Counted from the first letter of the stretch, positions 43,340-52,638 are shown. The stretch is 64,000 nt of DNA from JAIOSM01 sp964593725 (GCA_964593725.1 CAZQJS010000006.1:24167-88166), one strand, 5' to 3'. Notes: generated from the letters alone by a model not told the origin. Made by a program: numbers and translations.

Positions 43340-44665
43340 TCAATATAAAGCTTTTGGCAGCCAGGTCACTGTTTCAGGAAAGACACAGATAATAATAAGC
43401 CCTATAATCTGAATTATCACAAAGGGTATAATCCCCTTATAAATATCCATTGTTTTAATCTCCGGAGGAGTAACTCCTTTTAAATAAAACAATGAAAATC
43501 CAAAGGGTGGAGTCAAAAAAGAGGTCTGAAGGTTTACTGCAATCAGGACTGCAAGCCATAACGGATCAACCCCCAGACTGACCATTATTGGTGCAAGAAC
43601 AGGTACATGGATAAAAATAATCTCAATGAAATCAAGGAAGAATCCTGCTATGAAAATAATTGACATTACAATAAAAAGGATTCCGAATTTTCCAAAGGGA
43701 AGAGAAGTTATCAATCCACGGACAAGATCATCTCCATTAAGGCCTCTGAAAACAAGGCCCAGGGTTGTGGCACCGATGAGGATAATAAATACCATGCAGG
43801 TTAATTTAGTGGTTGCGGTTGCAACTTCTCTGATTATACCTTTATTAAACCTTCCATACATGACTGTCAGCAGAGTTGCTCCGACAGCGCCAAAGGATGC
43901 AGCTTCAGTGGGAGATGCAACCCCGGCAAAAATTGATCCCAGCACTGCAATCATAAGCAATAAAATCGGCACAAGGGCTTTGGATATTTTTGTCATTAAC
44001 TCCTGTGTTGTAAACTTATCAAGAAAGGCCTGGTCAATGGGCGGTGCCCATTCCGGCTTTAAACGGGCAATAATAACAATATAGAGCATGTATAAAAAGA
44101 CAAGAATAAATCCTGGTATTACAGCCGCAATAAAGAGGTCTCCAATGGAAATATTCATGATATCTCCCAGGAGAACAAGGACAATACTTGGTGGAATAAT
44201 CTGTCCAAGGGTGCCTGAGGCTGCAATGGTACCTGTTGTAAGGCTTTTATTATACCGGTTTTTTAACATGGTTGGAACAGATAACAGTCCCATGGTGACA
44301 ACTGTAGCCCCAACAATCCCGGTTGATGCTCCCATGATTGCGCCAACAAATATCACTGAAATGGCAAGCCCGCCTCTGATTTTGGCAAAGAGAAGAGCCA
44401 TCGCTTCCAGCAGGTCTTCAGCAAGTCCTGACTTTTCAAGCATTACTCCCATGTATATAAATAAAGGAACAGCCATGAGTGCAAAGTTTTTCATGGTCCC
44501 CCATATACGAAGCGGCATGAGATTAAAGAAATCCGGGCCAAATCCCCACAACCCGAAAAATAACGACACACCTCCAATGGTGAAAGCAACCGGATAGCCC
44601 AGCAGCAAAAGACCAAACACTGCTGTGAACATTATCAGAGGCATAAACTCCTGGATAAACTCCAT
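43340..44665 (-). CDS. dctM: TRAP transporter large permease (DctM family)
   Basis: 441 residues, 11-12 helices. DctM signatures: LLLGYPVAFTIGGVSLFFGL, MAVPLFIYMGVMLEKSGLAE, GGLAISVIFVGAIMGASTGI, AASGTLGQIIPPSIVLVLLG, VASPTEAASFGAVGATLLTV, and QTSFLTPPFGFSLFYLKGV. The insertion region around residues 200-230 is longer, typical of the larger cluster. Overlaps dctQ by one base (TAATG-like junction). Works with DctQ and the DctP at 42115. Confidence 0.92.
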   Translation of the reverse strand: MEFIQEFMPLIMFTAVFGLLLLGYPVAFTIGGVSLFFGLWGFGPDFFNLMPLRIWGTMKNFALMAVPLFIYMGVMLEKSGLAEDLLEAMALLFAKIRGGLAISVIFVGAIMGASTGIVGATVVTMGLLSVPTMLKNRYNKSLTTGTIAASGTLGQIIPPSIVLVLLGDIMNISIGDLFIAAVIPGFILVFLYMLYIVIIARLKPEWAPPIDQAFLDKFTTQELMTKISKALVPILLLMIAVLGSIFAGVASPTEAASFGAVGATLLTVMYGRFNKGIIREVATATTKLTCMVFIILIGATTLGLVFRGLNGDDLVRGLITSLPFGKFGILFIVMSIIFIAGFFLDFIEIIFIHVPVLAPIMVSLGVDPLWLAVLIAVNLQTSFLTPPFGFSLFYLKGVTPPEIKTMDIYKGIIPFVIIQIIGLIIICVFPETVTWLPKALY

Positions 44666-45192
44666 TACTTTTTTTCCTTTTTTTTCTTATATCCCACAAT
44701 AACCATGAAATTTTTTAATGCCTCGGCAATTCCCTGGATAATTAAAAGTGAAAAACCCAACGGGATCATTGCCTTTAAAAGGTATCTTGCAGGAAGCCCT
44801 CCGGGATCAGGAGAGACTTCTCTGACATGCCATGAATTAATAATAAAGGTTTTGGACGATAAAATAACCATTATTGCAAAGGGGATTAAAAAAATAAATG
44901 TCCCGCAGAAATCTATCCATGCTTTGGTCTTATCACTAAAGCTCATATACAGGATATCAACCCTTACATGACCATCTTCCCTGAAAGTATAGGCTGCTCC
45001 AATGAGGAACACCACTGCAAAGAGATGCCACTCAAGTTCCTGCAGTGCTACGCTTCCCTTGTTAAAAGCGTATCTCATGATGGTATCGTAAAAAACTGTT
45101 AAAACCATTAATGTACAGATTAAGCTTACAATATACCCGATTTTCCCATTGAGTTTTTCAATAAAAGTTACAACTTTTTCCATGAATTGCAT
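44665..45192 (-). CDS. dctQ: TRAP transporter small permease (DctQ family)
   Basis: 175 residues with four helices: IGYIVSLICTLMVLTVFYDT, the conserved ALQELEWHLFAVVFLIGAAY, REDGHVRVDILYM, and MIPLGFSLLIIQGIAEALK. AGGAG lies 5 bases before the ATG at 45192. First gene of dctQM, with a promoter visible upstream. Confidence 0.92.
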   Translation of the reverse strand: MQFMEKVVTFIEKLNGKIGYIVSLICTLMVLTVFYDTIMRYAFNKGSVALQELEWHLFAVVFLIGAAYTFREDGHVRVDILYMSFSDKTKAWIDFCGTFIFLIPFAIMVILSSKTFIINSWHVREVSPDPGGLPARYLLKAMIPLGFSLLIIQGIAEALKNFMVIVGYKKKKEKK

Positions 45193-45240
45193 TGGTACTC
45201 CTAAATTAAACTAAACCATTGTTTTGCAAAGGATAACAGA

Positions 45241-45269
45241 TTAGTAAATGCTTTTTAACCTTTTGTCAA
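45241..45269 (-). promoter_or_regulatory. Putative sigma-70 promoter of dctQM
   Basis: Minus strand TTGACA (45269-45264), 17-base spacer, TACTAA (45246-45241), about 49 bases before the dctQ ATG. Confidence 0.5.
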
Positions 45270-45346
45270 GAAAGAGCTTAAACTTTATAGCCCTTAAAAA
45301 CAGTTTCAGTACCATACAAACCATATTGCCGGTTTTTCCCCAAGGA

Positions 45347-45375
45347 TTGAAAATAGTTGGAATTTATTATATATA
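45347..45375 (+). promoter_or_regulatory. Putative promoter of the siroheme-ccsA-hemA run
   Basis: TTGAAA (45347-45352), 17-base spacer, TATATA (45370-45375), 36 bases before the ATG at 45411. The A+T-rich box region allows several registers. Confidence 0.45.
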
Positions 45376-45410
45376 TTATATTTTTGATCAACTGCTGATT
45401 TAAGAAATAT

Positions 45411-46076
45411 ATGAAATATTATCCTGTTAACATAGATATTAGAAATAAAAAATGCCTTGTTGTGGGCGGGGGTTCAGTCGGAGCGAGAAAGGCTCTGACA
45501 CTGCTTAAAGCAGGTGCTGCAACAACCATTGTAAGCATGGAATTTTCAACAGAATTTAAAGATATTAAAGCCATGGGTGCAATTCTTGTGGAAAAAGAGT
45601 ATGAAAAAGATGATCTTGAAAATATCTTCCTTGTTATCGGGGCCACTGACAATGCCCGCCTGAACCGGAAAATCAGCTGCCATGCAGAAAAAAAAGGGAT
45701 CTTGTGCAATATTGCTGATCTGCCCGGTAAAAGTGATTTTATCCTGCCTTCGATCATTGACAGAGGTGATCTTATGATAACCATTTCAACATCCGGTAAA
45801 AGCCCTGCCCTGGCAAAAAAAATCCGGCAGGATCTTGATGGCCAATTTGGCAGAGAGTATGGCCAATTCCTTGTTTTAATGGGTGCAATCAGGAAAAGGC
45901 TGCTTTTACAGAACCATGCACCGGATGAGCATAGAATTATATTTAAACAGCTTATCCAAAGCGACCTGCTCCAGGCAATCAGGAATAAAGACCAGATAAA
46001 AGCAGATTTAATTCTCGAAAAACTGCTTGGCAAAAATTATACTTATGAAAACCTTGTTCCAGGAGATGCCAGATGA
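45411..46076 (+). CDS. Precorrin-2 dehydrogenase / sirohydrochlorin ferrochelatase (CysG N-terminal type)
   Basis: 221 residues, equal to the N-terminal half of CysG or to Met8/SirC. Rossmann motif CLVVGGGSVGARKALTLLKA with NAD binding, ATDNARLNRKISCHAEKKGI, CNIADLPGKSDFILPSIIDR, and TISTSGKSPALAKKIRQDLD. It oxidises precorrin-2 to sirohydrochlorin and may insert iron, giving siroheme for sulfite reductase. No methyltransferase domain is attached. Overlaps ccsA by 4 bases (ATGA). Confidence 0.92.
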   Translation: MKYYPVNIDIRNKKCLVVGGGSVGARKALTLLKAGAATTIVSMEFSTEFKDIKAMGAILVEKEYEKDDLENIFLVIGATDNARLNRKISCHAEKKGILCNIADLPGKSDFILPSIIDRGDLMITISTSGKSPALAKKIRQDLDGQFGREYGQFLVLMGAIRKRLLLQNHAPDEHRIIFKQLIQSDLLQAIRNKDQIKADLILEKLLGKNYTYENLVPGDAR

Positions 46077-46915
46077 CAACCCAGGGTGTTGAAAACGCAG
46101 CCATGCTCCTCTACTTTGCTGCTTTTCTCTATTTTACAAGTACGACAGGGTATATTCTTTTCCTTTTTAAACAAAAAGAAAAAATAGAAAAATATGCCCT
46201 GGTCTCAGCTGCAGCAGGAGGAATTCTTCATTTTTTGTCCATTGTCACGGACACGGTTGTAAATGGAAGAGTTCCTGCTGACAATATGGGACAGAATCTT
46301 TCCATTGCAGGGTTAGCCCTTTGTGCAGCTTTTATCTATTTCAGATTCCGTTCAAAATTAAAAATACTGGGGGTTTTTGCAACACCCCTTATATCATTAA
46401 TTATAGCTTCTTCCCTTGCTGTTCCTGCATCATCTGTTAAAGATATCACAGCTGTTCGAAATATATGGCTTATCTCCCATATAAGCCTTATCTTCCTTGG
46501 TGAAGCCGCCCTTGCCCTGGCATGCGGTGCAGGAATTTTATACCTTATCCAGGAAAAGGGCATTAAGGGTAAGAAAACAGGATTTTTCTTTAAAAGGCTT
46601 CCTTCCCTTGATCTGCTGGATAATACAAGCTATCTGTGTATTATCACCGGATTTACAATGTTAACCTTTGGTCTGGTTACAGGCTTTATATATGCAAAAT
46701 CAGCATGGGGCAACTTCTGGAGCGGAGACCCAAAGGAGATATGGTCCATTGCAACCTGGCTTTTTTATGCGGCACTTCTCCATTGCAGACTGGTTTCAGG
46801 CTGGCAGGGAAAAAAGTCTGCCATAATGACCATAATTGGTTTTGCAGCACTCCTTTTTACATTTCTCGGGGTTAATCTCTTGATCGGAAGCCATCATCAG
46901 ATTTTTACAAAATAA
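46073..46915 (+). CDS. ccsA: Cytochrome c assembly protein CcsA/CcsB-type (HemX-like)
   Basis: 280 residues, eight helices, cytochrome c biogenesis family (CcmC/CcsA, PF01578). The haem-handling WWD-like region reads AKSAWGNFWSGDPKEIWSIA, and flanking conserved histidines are seen in ISHISLIFLGEAALALAC, LLHCRLVSGW and GSHHQIF. Placed between siroheme and hemA genes as in many deltaproteobacteria, where it is often called HemX; it may either supply haem for c-type cytochromes or control HemA level. Cotranscribed with both neighbours. Confidence 0.88.
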   Translation: MTTQGVENAAMLLYFAAFLYFTSTTGYILFLFKQKEKIEKYALVSAAAGGILHFLSIVTDTVVNGRVPADNMGQNLSIAGLALCAAFIYFRFRSKLKILGVFATPLISLIIASSLAVPASSVKDITAVRNIWLISHISLIFLGEAALALACGAGILYLIQEKGIKGKKTGFFFKRLPSLDLLDNTSYLCIITGFTMLTFGLVTGFIYAKSAWGNFWSGDPKEIWSIATWLFYAALLHCRLVSGWQGKKSAIMTIIGFAALLFTFLGVNLLIGSHHQIFTK

Positions 46916-46948
46916 TATTATGATAATTTAAGTTTAGACAATTACAAT

Positions 46949-48247
46949 ATGACAATTACAAACAGAGTGCCTGAAATAATATTAATCGGTGCAAATCACA
47001 AAACAGCTTCGGTTGAGTTAAGGGAGTGTCTTGCTTTTTCAGATGATGAGACAGTAAAAGCCCTTGAAAAACTTAAAAAACATAAAAACATAAGAGAAGT
47101 ATTTCTTTTTTCCACCTGTAATAGAACAGAAGTATTATTCATCCCGGAACAAAAAGATGATGTTGAAACAATAAAAAGATTCCTGGCTGAATTTAAAGAT
47201 ATCGACCTTGCAGGATTTGAAAATGCCCTTTATGTCTATAAAGATCATGAAGCAATAACACACCTTTTCAAGGTTGCATCAAGCCTTGACTCAATGGTAA
47301 TTGGTGAACCCCAGATTCTCGGCCAGGTAAAAGCAGCATTCAGGACAGCAACTACACTCAACTCATCAGGTGTCATCTTAAACAGGCTTTTACACAAGAC
47401 CTTCAGCATTGCAAAAAAGGTCAGAAAAGAGACCGGGATCGGTGACAATGCTGTCTCAATAAGTTATGCTGCCATAGAACTTGCAGGAAAAATATTCAGC
47501 GATCTTTCCACAAAAAGCGTAATGCTCCTGGGAGCAGGGGAAATGGCGGAACTTGCAGTGGAACACCTTTTATCCCATGGTGTTAAAACGATCATAATTG
47601 CCAACAGAACCTTTGAAAATGCAGTTAACCTTGCTGAAAAATTTAAAGGTCAGGCAGTGAAGTTTGAAGAGATGGACCAGATGCTGGGGAAGGTTGATAT
47701 TGTTGTAAGCTCCACTGGCGCATCCCAGTATATCCTGACCATGGACCAGGTTAAAAAAGTAATGCGCACCCGGAAGAACCAGCCTCTTTTTTTCATTGAC
47801 ATTGCACTGCCCCGGGACATAGACCCGGATGTAAACCGCCTGGACAACATATACCTCTATGATATTGATGATCTTCAAAACATTGTAAATGAGAATATAG
47901 GCAAAAGGGAACAGGAGACCATCAAAGCTGACAGGCTCATTGAAGAGGCTGTAATAAAATTTAAAAAATGGCTCAAAGAGCTTGAAGTTGTACCAACCAT
48001 TAAAGCAGTAAAGGAAAAAATAGAGAGAATCACTGAAATTGAAACAGAGAAAACCCTTCTGACACTTAATCATCTTTCCAGAAAAGATGCCGATGCCGTA
48101 AAAAGAATGGCCAAGGCAATAGCAAGCAGGATTATGCATGATCCCATACGGTTTTTAAAGGAGCCCGGGGCCCACAGGGAAAACTCTTTCTATCTGAATG
48201 CTGCAAGGCAGATATTTAACCTTGATTTAAATGATAAAGAAAAATAA
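46949..48247 (+). CDS. hemA: Glutamyl-tRNA reductase
   Basis: 432 residues; makes glutamate-1-semialdehyde, the first step to tetrapyrroles. ILIGANHKTASVELRECLAF start, catalytic Cys in FLFSTCNRTEVLF, VASSLDSMVIGEPQILGQVK, NADPH-binding VMLLGAGEMAELAVEHLLSH, and FIDIALPRDIDPDVNRLDNI. C-terminal dimerisation helices end in LDLNDKEK. Complete. Confidence 0.96.
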   Translation: MTITNRVPEIILIGANHKTASVELRECLAFSDDETVKALEKLKKHKNIREVFLFSTCNRTEVLFIPEQKDDVETIKRFLAEFKDIDLAGFENALYVYKDHEAITHLFKVASSLDSMVIGEPQILGQVKAAFRTATTLNSSGVILNRLLHKTFSIAKKVRKETGIGDNAVSISYAAIELAGKIFSDLSTKSVMLLGAGEMAELAVEHLLSHGVKTIIIANRTFENAVNLAEKFKGQAVKFEEMDQMLGKVDIVVSSTGASQYILTMDQVKKVMRTRKNQPLFFIDIALPRDIDPDVNRLDNIYLYDIDDLQNIVNENIGKREQETIKADRLIEEAVIKFKKWLKELEVVPTIKAVKEKIERITEIETEKTLLTLNHLSRKDADAVKRMAKAIASRIMHDPIRFLKEPGAHRENSFYLNAARQIFNLDLNDKEK

Positions 48248-48276
48248 TTGACAAACCAGGATAAAAACGATAAATG
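48248..48276 (+). promoter_or_regulatory. Putative sigma-70 promoter of the hisI-hisG run
   Basis: TTGACA (48248-48253), 17-base spacer, TAAATG (48271-48276). It begins immediately after the hemA stop and 70 bases before the hisI ATG. Confidence 0.45.
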
Positions 48277-48319
48277 TACAGGTTTTATTTTACTTTAAAT
48301 ACACAGGGAGATTCCGACC

Positions 48320-48727
48320 ATGGCAGAACAAGGGCCTGAAAATGACAACTCATGGCAGCCTGATTTTAAAAAAGGGAACGGGCTTATCCCTGTTATCACC
48401 CAGGAGTATGGGACAAACGAGGTCCTGATGCTTGCATACATGAACAGGGATGCCTTTGAAGAGACATTGAAATCAGGCAGGGCAACTTACTTCAGCAGGT
48501 CACGGGGTAAACTCTGGAAAAAAGGGGAAACTTCAGGTAATATGCAGTTTATAAAGGAGATCAGGCTGGATTGTGACAATGACACCATCCTGATAAAAGT
48601 TGACCAGAAAGGCGGAGCTGCCTGCCACATGGGATTTAAAAGCTGCTTTTTCAAAAAAACAGATAATAATGGATCATTTAAAGCTGTGGAAAAAAGGATC
48701 TTTAATCCAGATGAAGTATATAAATAG
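48320..48727 (+). CDS. hisI: Phosphoribosyl-AMP cyclohydrolase
   Basis: 135 residues, HisI without a fused HisE. The family motif set is complete: VLMLAYMNRDAFEETLKSGR, ATYFSRSRGKLWKKGETSGN, IRLDCDNDTILIKVDQKGGA and ACHMGFKSCFF, with the zinc Cys residues and Asp cluster. It opens the ring of phosphoribosyl-AMP in histidine synthesis. AGGGAG precedes the ATG. hisG follows after 15 bases. Confidence 0.95.
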   Translation: MAEQGPENDNSWQPDFKKGNGLIPVITQEYGTNEVLMLAYMNRDAFEETLKSGRATYFSRSRGKLWKKGETSGNMQFIKEIRLDCDNDTILIKVDQKGGAACHMGFKSCFFKKTDNNGSFKAVEKRIFNPDEVYK

Positions 48728-48742
48728 AGGTATATATCAATA

Positions 48743-49618
48743 ATGGAAAAAATACTTAAACTCGGCCTTCCCAAGGGAAGCCTTCAGGATGCAACCATAT
48801 CACTCTTTAAACGGTCGGGCTGGAAAATAAATGTAAACGGTCGAAGTTACTTCCCGGATATTAATGATGATTCCATTGAATGTGCATTGTGCCGCGCCCA
48901 GGAGATGTCCATCAATGTTGAAAGCGGCATAATTGATGCCGGCCTCACAGGAAAAGACTGGATAGCAGAGCATGAATCAGACGTCCATGTTGTCAGTGAC
49001 CTTATATATTCAAAGACCAGTGCCAGGCCTGCAAGGTGGGTGATCGCCGTGGCTGGGGACTCCCCCATCAATTCTCTGAAAGATCTTGAGGGGAAAACCA
49101 TCTCAACTGAACTTGTAAAATTTACAAAACGGTTTTTCAAGGAACAGGGCATTAATGTAAATATCAAATTTTCCTGGGGTGCAACCGAGGCAAAAATTGT
49201 TTCAGGACTTGCCGATGCAATTGTGGAGATCACGGAAACAGAAAGCACAATAAGGGCACATAATCTCAAGGTAATCCATGAAATAATGCAGACCAATACC
49301 CAGTTCATTGCCAATAAACAGGCCTGGGAAAACCCTGTCAAAAGGGAAAAGATCCAGCAGATTGCCATGCTGCTCCAAAGTGCCCTGGTGGCAGAAAAAC
49401 TTGTCTGCATAAAAATGAACATCCCGGAAAACTTACTGGACAGGATCATAGGTCTTCTTCCAAGCCTGAATGCCCCCACCATTGCATCCCTCTATAAATC
49501 AAGCTATTACTCCGTGGAAACGGTTGTTGATGTCAATGAGGTAAGAGGGCTGATACCAAAGCTTCTGAAAGAGGGGGCCGAAGGCATAATAGAATATTCT
49601 TTAAACAAGGTTTTATAA
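48743..49618 (+). CDS. hisG: ATP phosphoribosyltransferase, long form
   Basis: 291 residues, the long HisG (catalytic plus ACT-like C-terminal regulatory domain, so no HisZ needed). Motifs: LKLGLPKGSLQDATISLFKR, IDAGLTGKDWIAEH, ISTELVKFTKRFFKEQGI, GLADAIVEITETESTIRAHN, and the tail beginning LPSLNAPTIASLYKSSYYSV, typical of the histidine-binding domain. First committed step of histidine synthesis. Ends at TAATG, coupled to the next gene. Confidence 0.95.
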   Translation: MEKILKLGLPKGSLQDATISLFKRSGWKINVNGRSYFPDINDDSIECALCRAQEMSINVESGIIDAGLTGKDWIAEHESDVHVVSDLIYSKTSARPARWVIAVAGDSPINSLKDLEGKTISTELVKFTKRFFKEQGINVNIKFSWGATEAKIVSGLADAIVEITETESTIRAHNLKVIHEIMQTNTQFIANKQAWENPVKREKIQQIAMLLQSALVAEKLVCIKMNIPENLLDRIIGLLPSLNAPTIASLYKSSYYSVETVVDVNEVRGLIPKLLKEGAEGIIEYSLNKVL

Positions 49619-50787
49619 TGGGAAAAACAGATATTGCAAAAAGGTGTGAATCCATAACACCCTTCATGGTCATGGAGGTTATGGAAAAAATTCACAAGAT
49701 GGAGTCCAGGGGCATAGATGTCATCCATCTTGAGATAGGTGAACCTGACTTTAACACACCTGCCTGTGTCAGGGATGCCACTCTGGAAGCCTTTGACAAC
49801 AATGAAACAAGCTATACCCACAGTCTTGGAGATATCAGACTCAGAAAAGCGATTTCCCTGTGGCACAGGGATAAATATAACACCATTGTACACCCTGATA
49901 ATATCCTTGTCACATCCGGAACATCTCCGGCCATGCTTCTCCTTTTTTCCGTTCTTGTGAACCCCGGGGATGAAATTATTATTTCAGACCCCCATTATGC
50001 ATGCTATCCCAATTTCATCAAATTTTCAGGAGCTGTTCCTGTAACTGTTCCGGTCCATGAGAATGAAGGTTTCCAATACACACCCCATGCAATAGAAGAG
50101 AAGATAAGCCCGAAAACAAAGGCGGTCCTGATAAATTCACCATCCAACCCCACAGGCAATATTATGGGGAAAAAAAGAATGCAGGAGATATCCGCCGTTG
50201 CCAGGGAAAAAGACATTTATATTATTTCCGATGAAATATACCACGGGCTTGTCTATGATGGAAAAGAGCACTCAATACTTGAGTTTACAGACAAGGCTTT
50301 TGTCTTTAACGGCTTTTCAAAACTATATGCCATGACAGGCTTGAGACTTGGCTACCTTATAGCCCCTGAAAAATTCATGCGCCCTTTACAGATACTCCAC
50401 CAGAATTTTTTTATCTGCGCCAATGCCCCGGCCCAGATTGCCGGTACAAAAGTTCTTAAATATGCTGAAAAAGATACAGCATACATGAATAAGCAGTATA
50501 ATGAGAGGAGAGTATATATGATCAACAGGCTTAAAAAGATGAATCTTGGGATTCCTGTTGAACCCACAGGTGCATTTTACGCCTTTGTCAATGTAAAACA
50601 TATATCCAGTGACTCCTTTGGCCTTGCCCTTGACATTCTTGAAAAAGCCCATGTGGGAGTCACTCCCGGCATAGGCTTTGGAGCCAATGGAGAGGGATAT
50701 TTAAGATTATCCTATGCAAACTCCCTTGAAAACATTAAAACCGGGCTTGATCGCCTGGAAACCTATTTCAGATCAAAATTAAGATGA
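49618..50787 (+). CDS. Class I/II aminotransferase (aspartate-aminotransferase-like)
   Basis: 389 residues, PLP-dependent fold type I. HLEIGEPDFNTPACVRDA start motif, VTSGTSPAMLLLFSVL, INSPSNPTGNIMGKKRM, ISDEIYHGLVYDG, the Schiff-base Lys in FNGFSKLYAMTGLRLGYLIA, and GEGYLRLSYANSLENI with the carboxylate-binding Arg. It is not HisC-like; the best match is the AspB/Ib-type group, with several amino acid substrates possible. ATG overlaps the hisG stop; overlaps engB by 4 bases. Confidence 0.88.
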   Translation: MGKTDIAKRCESITPFMVMEVMEKIHKMESRGIDVIHLEIGEPDFNTPACVRDATLEAFDNNETSYTHSLGDIRLRKAISLWHRDKYNTIVHPDNILVTSGTSPAMLLLFSVLVNPGDEIIISDPHYACYPNFIKFSGAVPVTVPVHENEGFQYTPHAIEEKISPKTKAVLINSPSNPTGNIMGKKRMQEISAVAREKDIYIISDEIYHGLVYDGKEHSILEFTDKAFVFNGFSKLYAMTGLRLGYLIAPEKFMRPLQILHQNFFICANAPAQIAGTKVLKYAEKDTAYMNKQYNERRVYMINRLKKMNLGIPVEPTGAFYAFVNVKHISSDSFGLALDILEKAHVGVTPGIGFGANGEGYLRLSYANSLENIKTGLDRLETYFRSKLR

Positions 50788-51398
50788 TTATTAAAAGTGC
50801 TGAATTCATTAAAAGTGCGGTTAAACCGTCCCAGTATACCGAGCCTGTCTTTCCTGAAATTGCCTTTGCAGGCAGGTCAAATGTTGGAAAATCATCATTG
50901 ATCAACACCCTTGTAAACCGGAAAAAACTTGTTAAAACAAGCTCCAAACCTGGAATGACCCAGCTTATTAATTTTTTTATAATCAATAACAATATATCCT
51001 TTGTTGATCTGCCTGGATACGGCTATGCAAAGGTATCAAAAAAAATCCGCAAAACCTGGGGAAAAATGATAGAGTTATACCTTGCCACGCGCAGAAATCT
51101 CCTGGGACTCGTGCTTTTAATCGATATCAGGAGAGGTCCTGAAAAGGAGGAACTTGAACTGATTGAATGGCTCAAACAAAGAAGGATAAATGTTGTGATT
51201 GTATTTACCAAGGCGGACAAACTCTCAAAGCCAAAGCAGCAGAAAGCTGTTGCAGTTTCATTAAAAAAATTACCCGTTAACAATTCAGACCATGTTGATG
51301 GAATAGATAAAAACGATTTAATCCTTTTTTCAGCAAAATCCAGACTTGGCAAGGAGATATTATTAAAAAAAATAGAGTACATAACAAATCAGATATGA
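50784..51398 (+). CDS. engB: Ribosome biogenesis GTP-binding protein EngB (YihA/YsxC)
   Basis: 204 residues, single GTPase domain: IAFAGRSNVGKSSLINTLVN (G1), SSKPGMTQLINFFII (G2), FVDLPGYGYAKVSK (G3), VFTKADKLSK (G4) and FSAKSRLGKE (G5). Assists 50S subunit assembly. Overlaps the aminotransferase end and the era start by 4 bases each, so tightly coupled to era. Confidence 0.95.
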   Translation: MIIKSAEFIKSAVKPSQYTEPVFPEIAFAGRSNVGKSSLINTLVNRKKLVKTSSKPGMTQLINFFIINNNISFVDLPGYGYAKVSKKIRKTWGKMIELYLATRRNLLGLVLLIDIRRGPEKEELELIEWLKQRRINVVIVFTKADKLSKPKQQKAVAVSLKKLPVNNSDHVDGIDKNDLILFSAKSRLGKEILLKKIEYITNQI

Positions 51399-52288
51399 AT
51401 GATAAAAAAAAATTCAGATGCGGCTTTGTTGCAATCATAGGTGCGCCCAATGCAGGTAAATCCACCCTTCTTAATGGAATTCTGGGTCAAAAGATTGCAA
51501 TCACCTCCAAAAAACCCCAGACTACACGGAACAGGATTCTCGGGATCTGCAACAGACCTGAATCCCAGATCATATTCCTTGACACCCCCGGAATCCATAA
51601 ACCATCAGGCCTTTTAAATAAAAAGATTGTTGCCATGGCAGTGGGAGCAGTCAAAGAGGTTGATCTTGTGATATTCATGCAGGATGTCTCTTCAAAAAAA
51701 GACAAAGATGCAGAAGATATGATTATCCGGCAGCTGCTTTTGGAAAAAAAAGAGGTGATTCTTGTACTGAACAAGATCGATCTTATTAAAAAGACAGAAC
51801 TTCTGCCTATGATTGAACAATCAGGATCAATGTTTGATTTTGCAACTGTGGTGCCTGTTTCTGCAAAAAAAGGGATTCAGGTCGATAAACTCCTTGAAGA
51901 AACTGAAAAACTTCTGCCCCCCGGCCCTGGACTTTTCCCGGGCGATGTATTTACAGATGTTTCAGAGCGATTTCTTGTCCAGGAGCTTATTCGTGAAAAA
52001 ATCTTCAGGCTGACTGGCATGGAAATACCCTATTCCACAGCTGTAACAGTTGATGCATTTAAACTGAAGAAAAAAATTATCCACATCCATGCCACCATAC
52101 ATGTAAATCGTAATTCCCAAAAAGGTATCATTTTGGGGAAAAAAGGTGCGATGATAAGAAAAATAGGTGAAAAAGCGCGAATTGATATTGAAAAAATGAC
52201 TGGCACAAAAATATTTCTGGAACTATTTGTAAGGGTAACCAAAGACTGGATGAGAAATGAAAGACATCTCACTGAATTTGGCTACTGA
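51395..52288 (+). CDS. era: GTPase Era
   Basis: 297 residues. GTPase domain: GFVAIIGAPNAGKSTLLNGI, SKKPQTTRNRILGI, IFLDTPGIHKPSGLLNKK, LVLNKIDLIKK, PVSAKKG. C-terminal KH domain: KKGIILGKKGAMIRKIGEKA-like (here QKGIILGKKGAMIRKIGEKA), ending ERHLTEFGY. It binds the 3' end of 16S rRNA during 30S maturation. The HNH gene begins inside or just after it. Confidence 0.96.
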   Translation: MNDKKKFRCGFVAIIGAPNAGKSTLLNGILGQKIAITSKKPQTTRNRILGICNRPESQIIFLDTPGIHKPSGLLNKKIVAMAVGAVKEVDLVIFMQDVSSKKDKDAEDMIIRQLLLEKKEVILVLNKIDLIKKTELLPMIEQSGSMFDFATVVPVSAKKGIQVDKLLEETEKLLPPGPGLFPGDVFTDVSERFLVQELIREKIFRLTGMEIPYSTAVTVDAFKLKKKIIHIHATIHVNRNSQKGIILGKKGAMIRKIGEKARIDIEKMTGTKIFLELFVRVTKDWMRNERHLTEFGY

Positions 52289-52592
52289 AACAACCATGAA
52301 TGATTTTGATTTTTATGACAGTGAGACTTTCTCAAAAAAAGAGAAGCACAAGGCAAGAGTCCTAAGAAACAGCCAGTGGTGGAAAAGAAAACGTTCCTCT
52401 GGTATCTGTCATTACTGCAATAACAAATTTGCTCCGGGAGAGCTTACAATGGATCATGTCATACCCATTGCCCGGGGAGGTAAAACTGAAAAATCCAATG
52501 TAGTACCATGCTGCAAAGAGTGCAACACAAAAAAGAAACAGCTCCTGCCAGCTGAATGGCTGGAATATATGAATTCCCTTACACAAAAATAA
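52257..52592 (+). CDS. HNH endonuclease
   Basis: 111 residues if started at ATG 52257 inside the end of era (GGATGAG lies 4-5 bases before it), or 98 from ATG 52296. The nuclease core is RSSGICHYCNNKFAPGELTM, DHVIPIARGGKTEKSNVVPC, CKECNTKK: Cys pairs bind zinc, and the DH...N pattern is the HNH catalytic set. Small stand-alone HNH proteins like this are common in deltaproteobacteria and not known to be restriction enzymes. A strong hairpin follows at the stop. Confidence 0.88.
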   Translation: MKDISLNLATETTMNDFDFYDSETFSKKEKHKARVLRNSQWWKRKRSSGICHYCNNKFAPGELTMDHVIPIARGGKTEKSNVVPCCKECNTKKKQLLPAEWLEYMNSLTQK

Positions 52593-52638
52593 AAAGAGCG
52601 TAGAGCAGTGGTTTTCCACAATGCTCCATGCTCTTTTT
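52591..52638. terminator. Bidirectional terminator between HNH gene and the convergent gene
   Basis: AAAAAGAGC...AGAGCAGTGG at 52591-52610 folds against CCACAATGCTCCATGCTCTTTTT at 52616-52638, with small mismatches and a short TTTT-type loop. The outer A and T runs give a T tract on both strands, suiting convergent genes. Confidence 0.75.
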
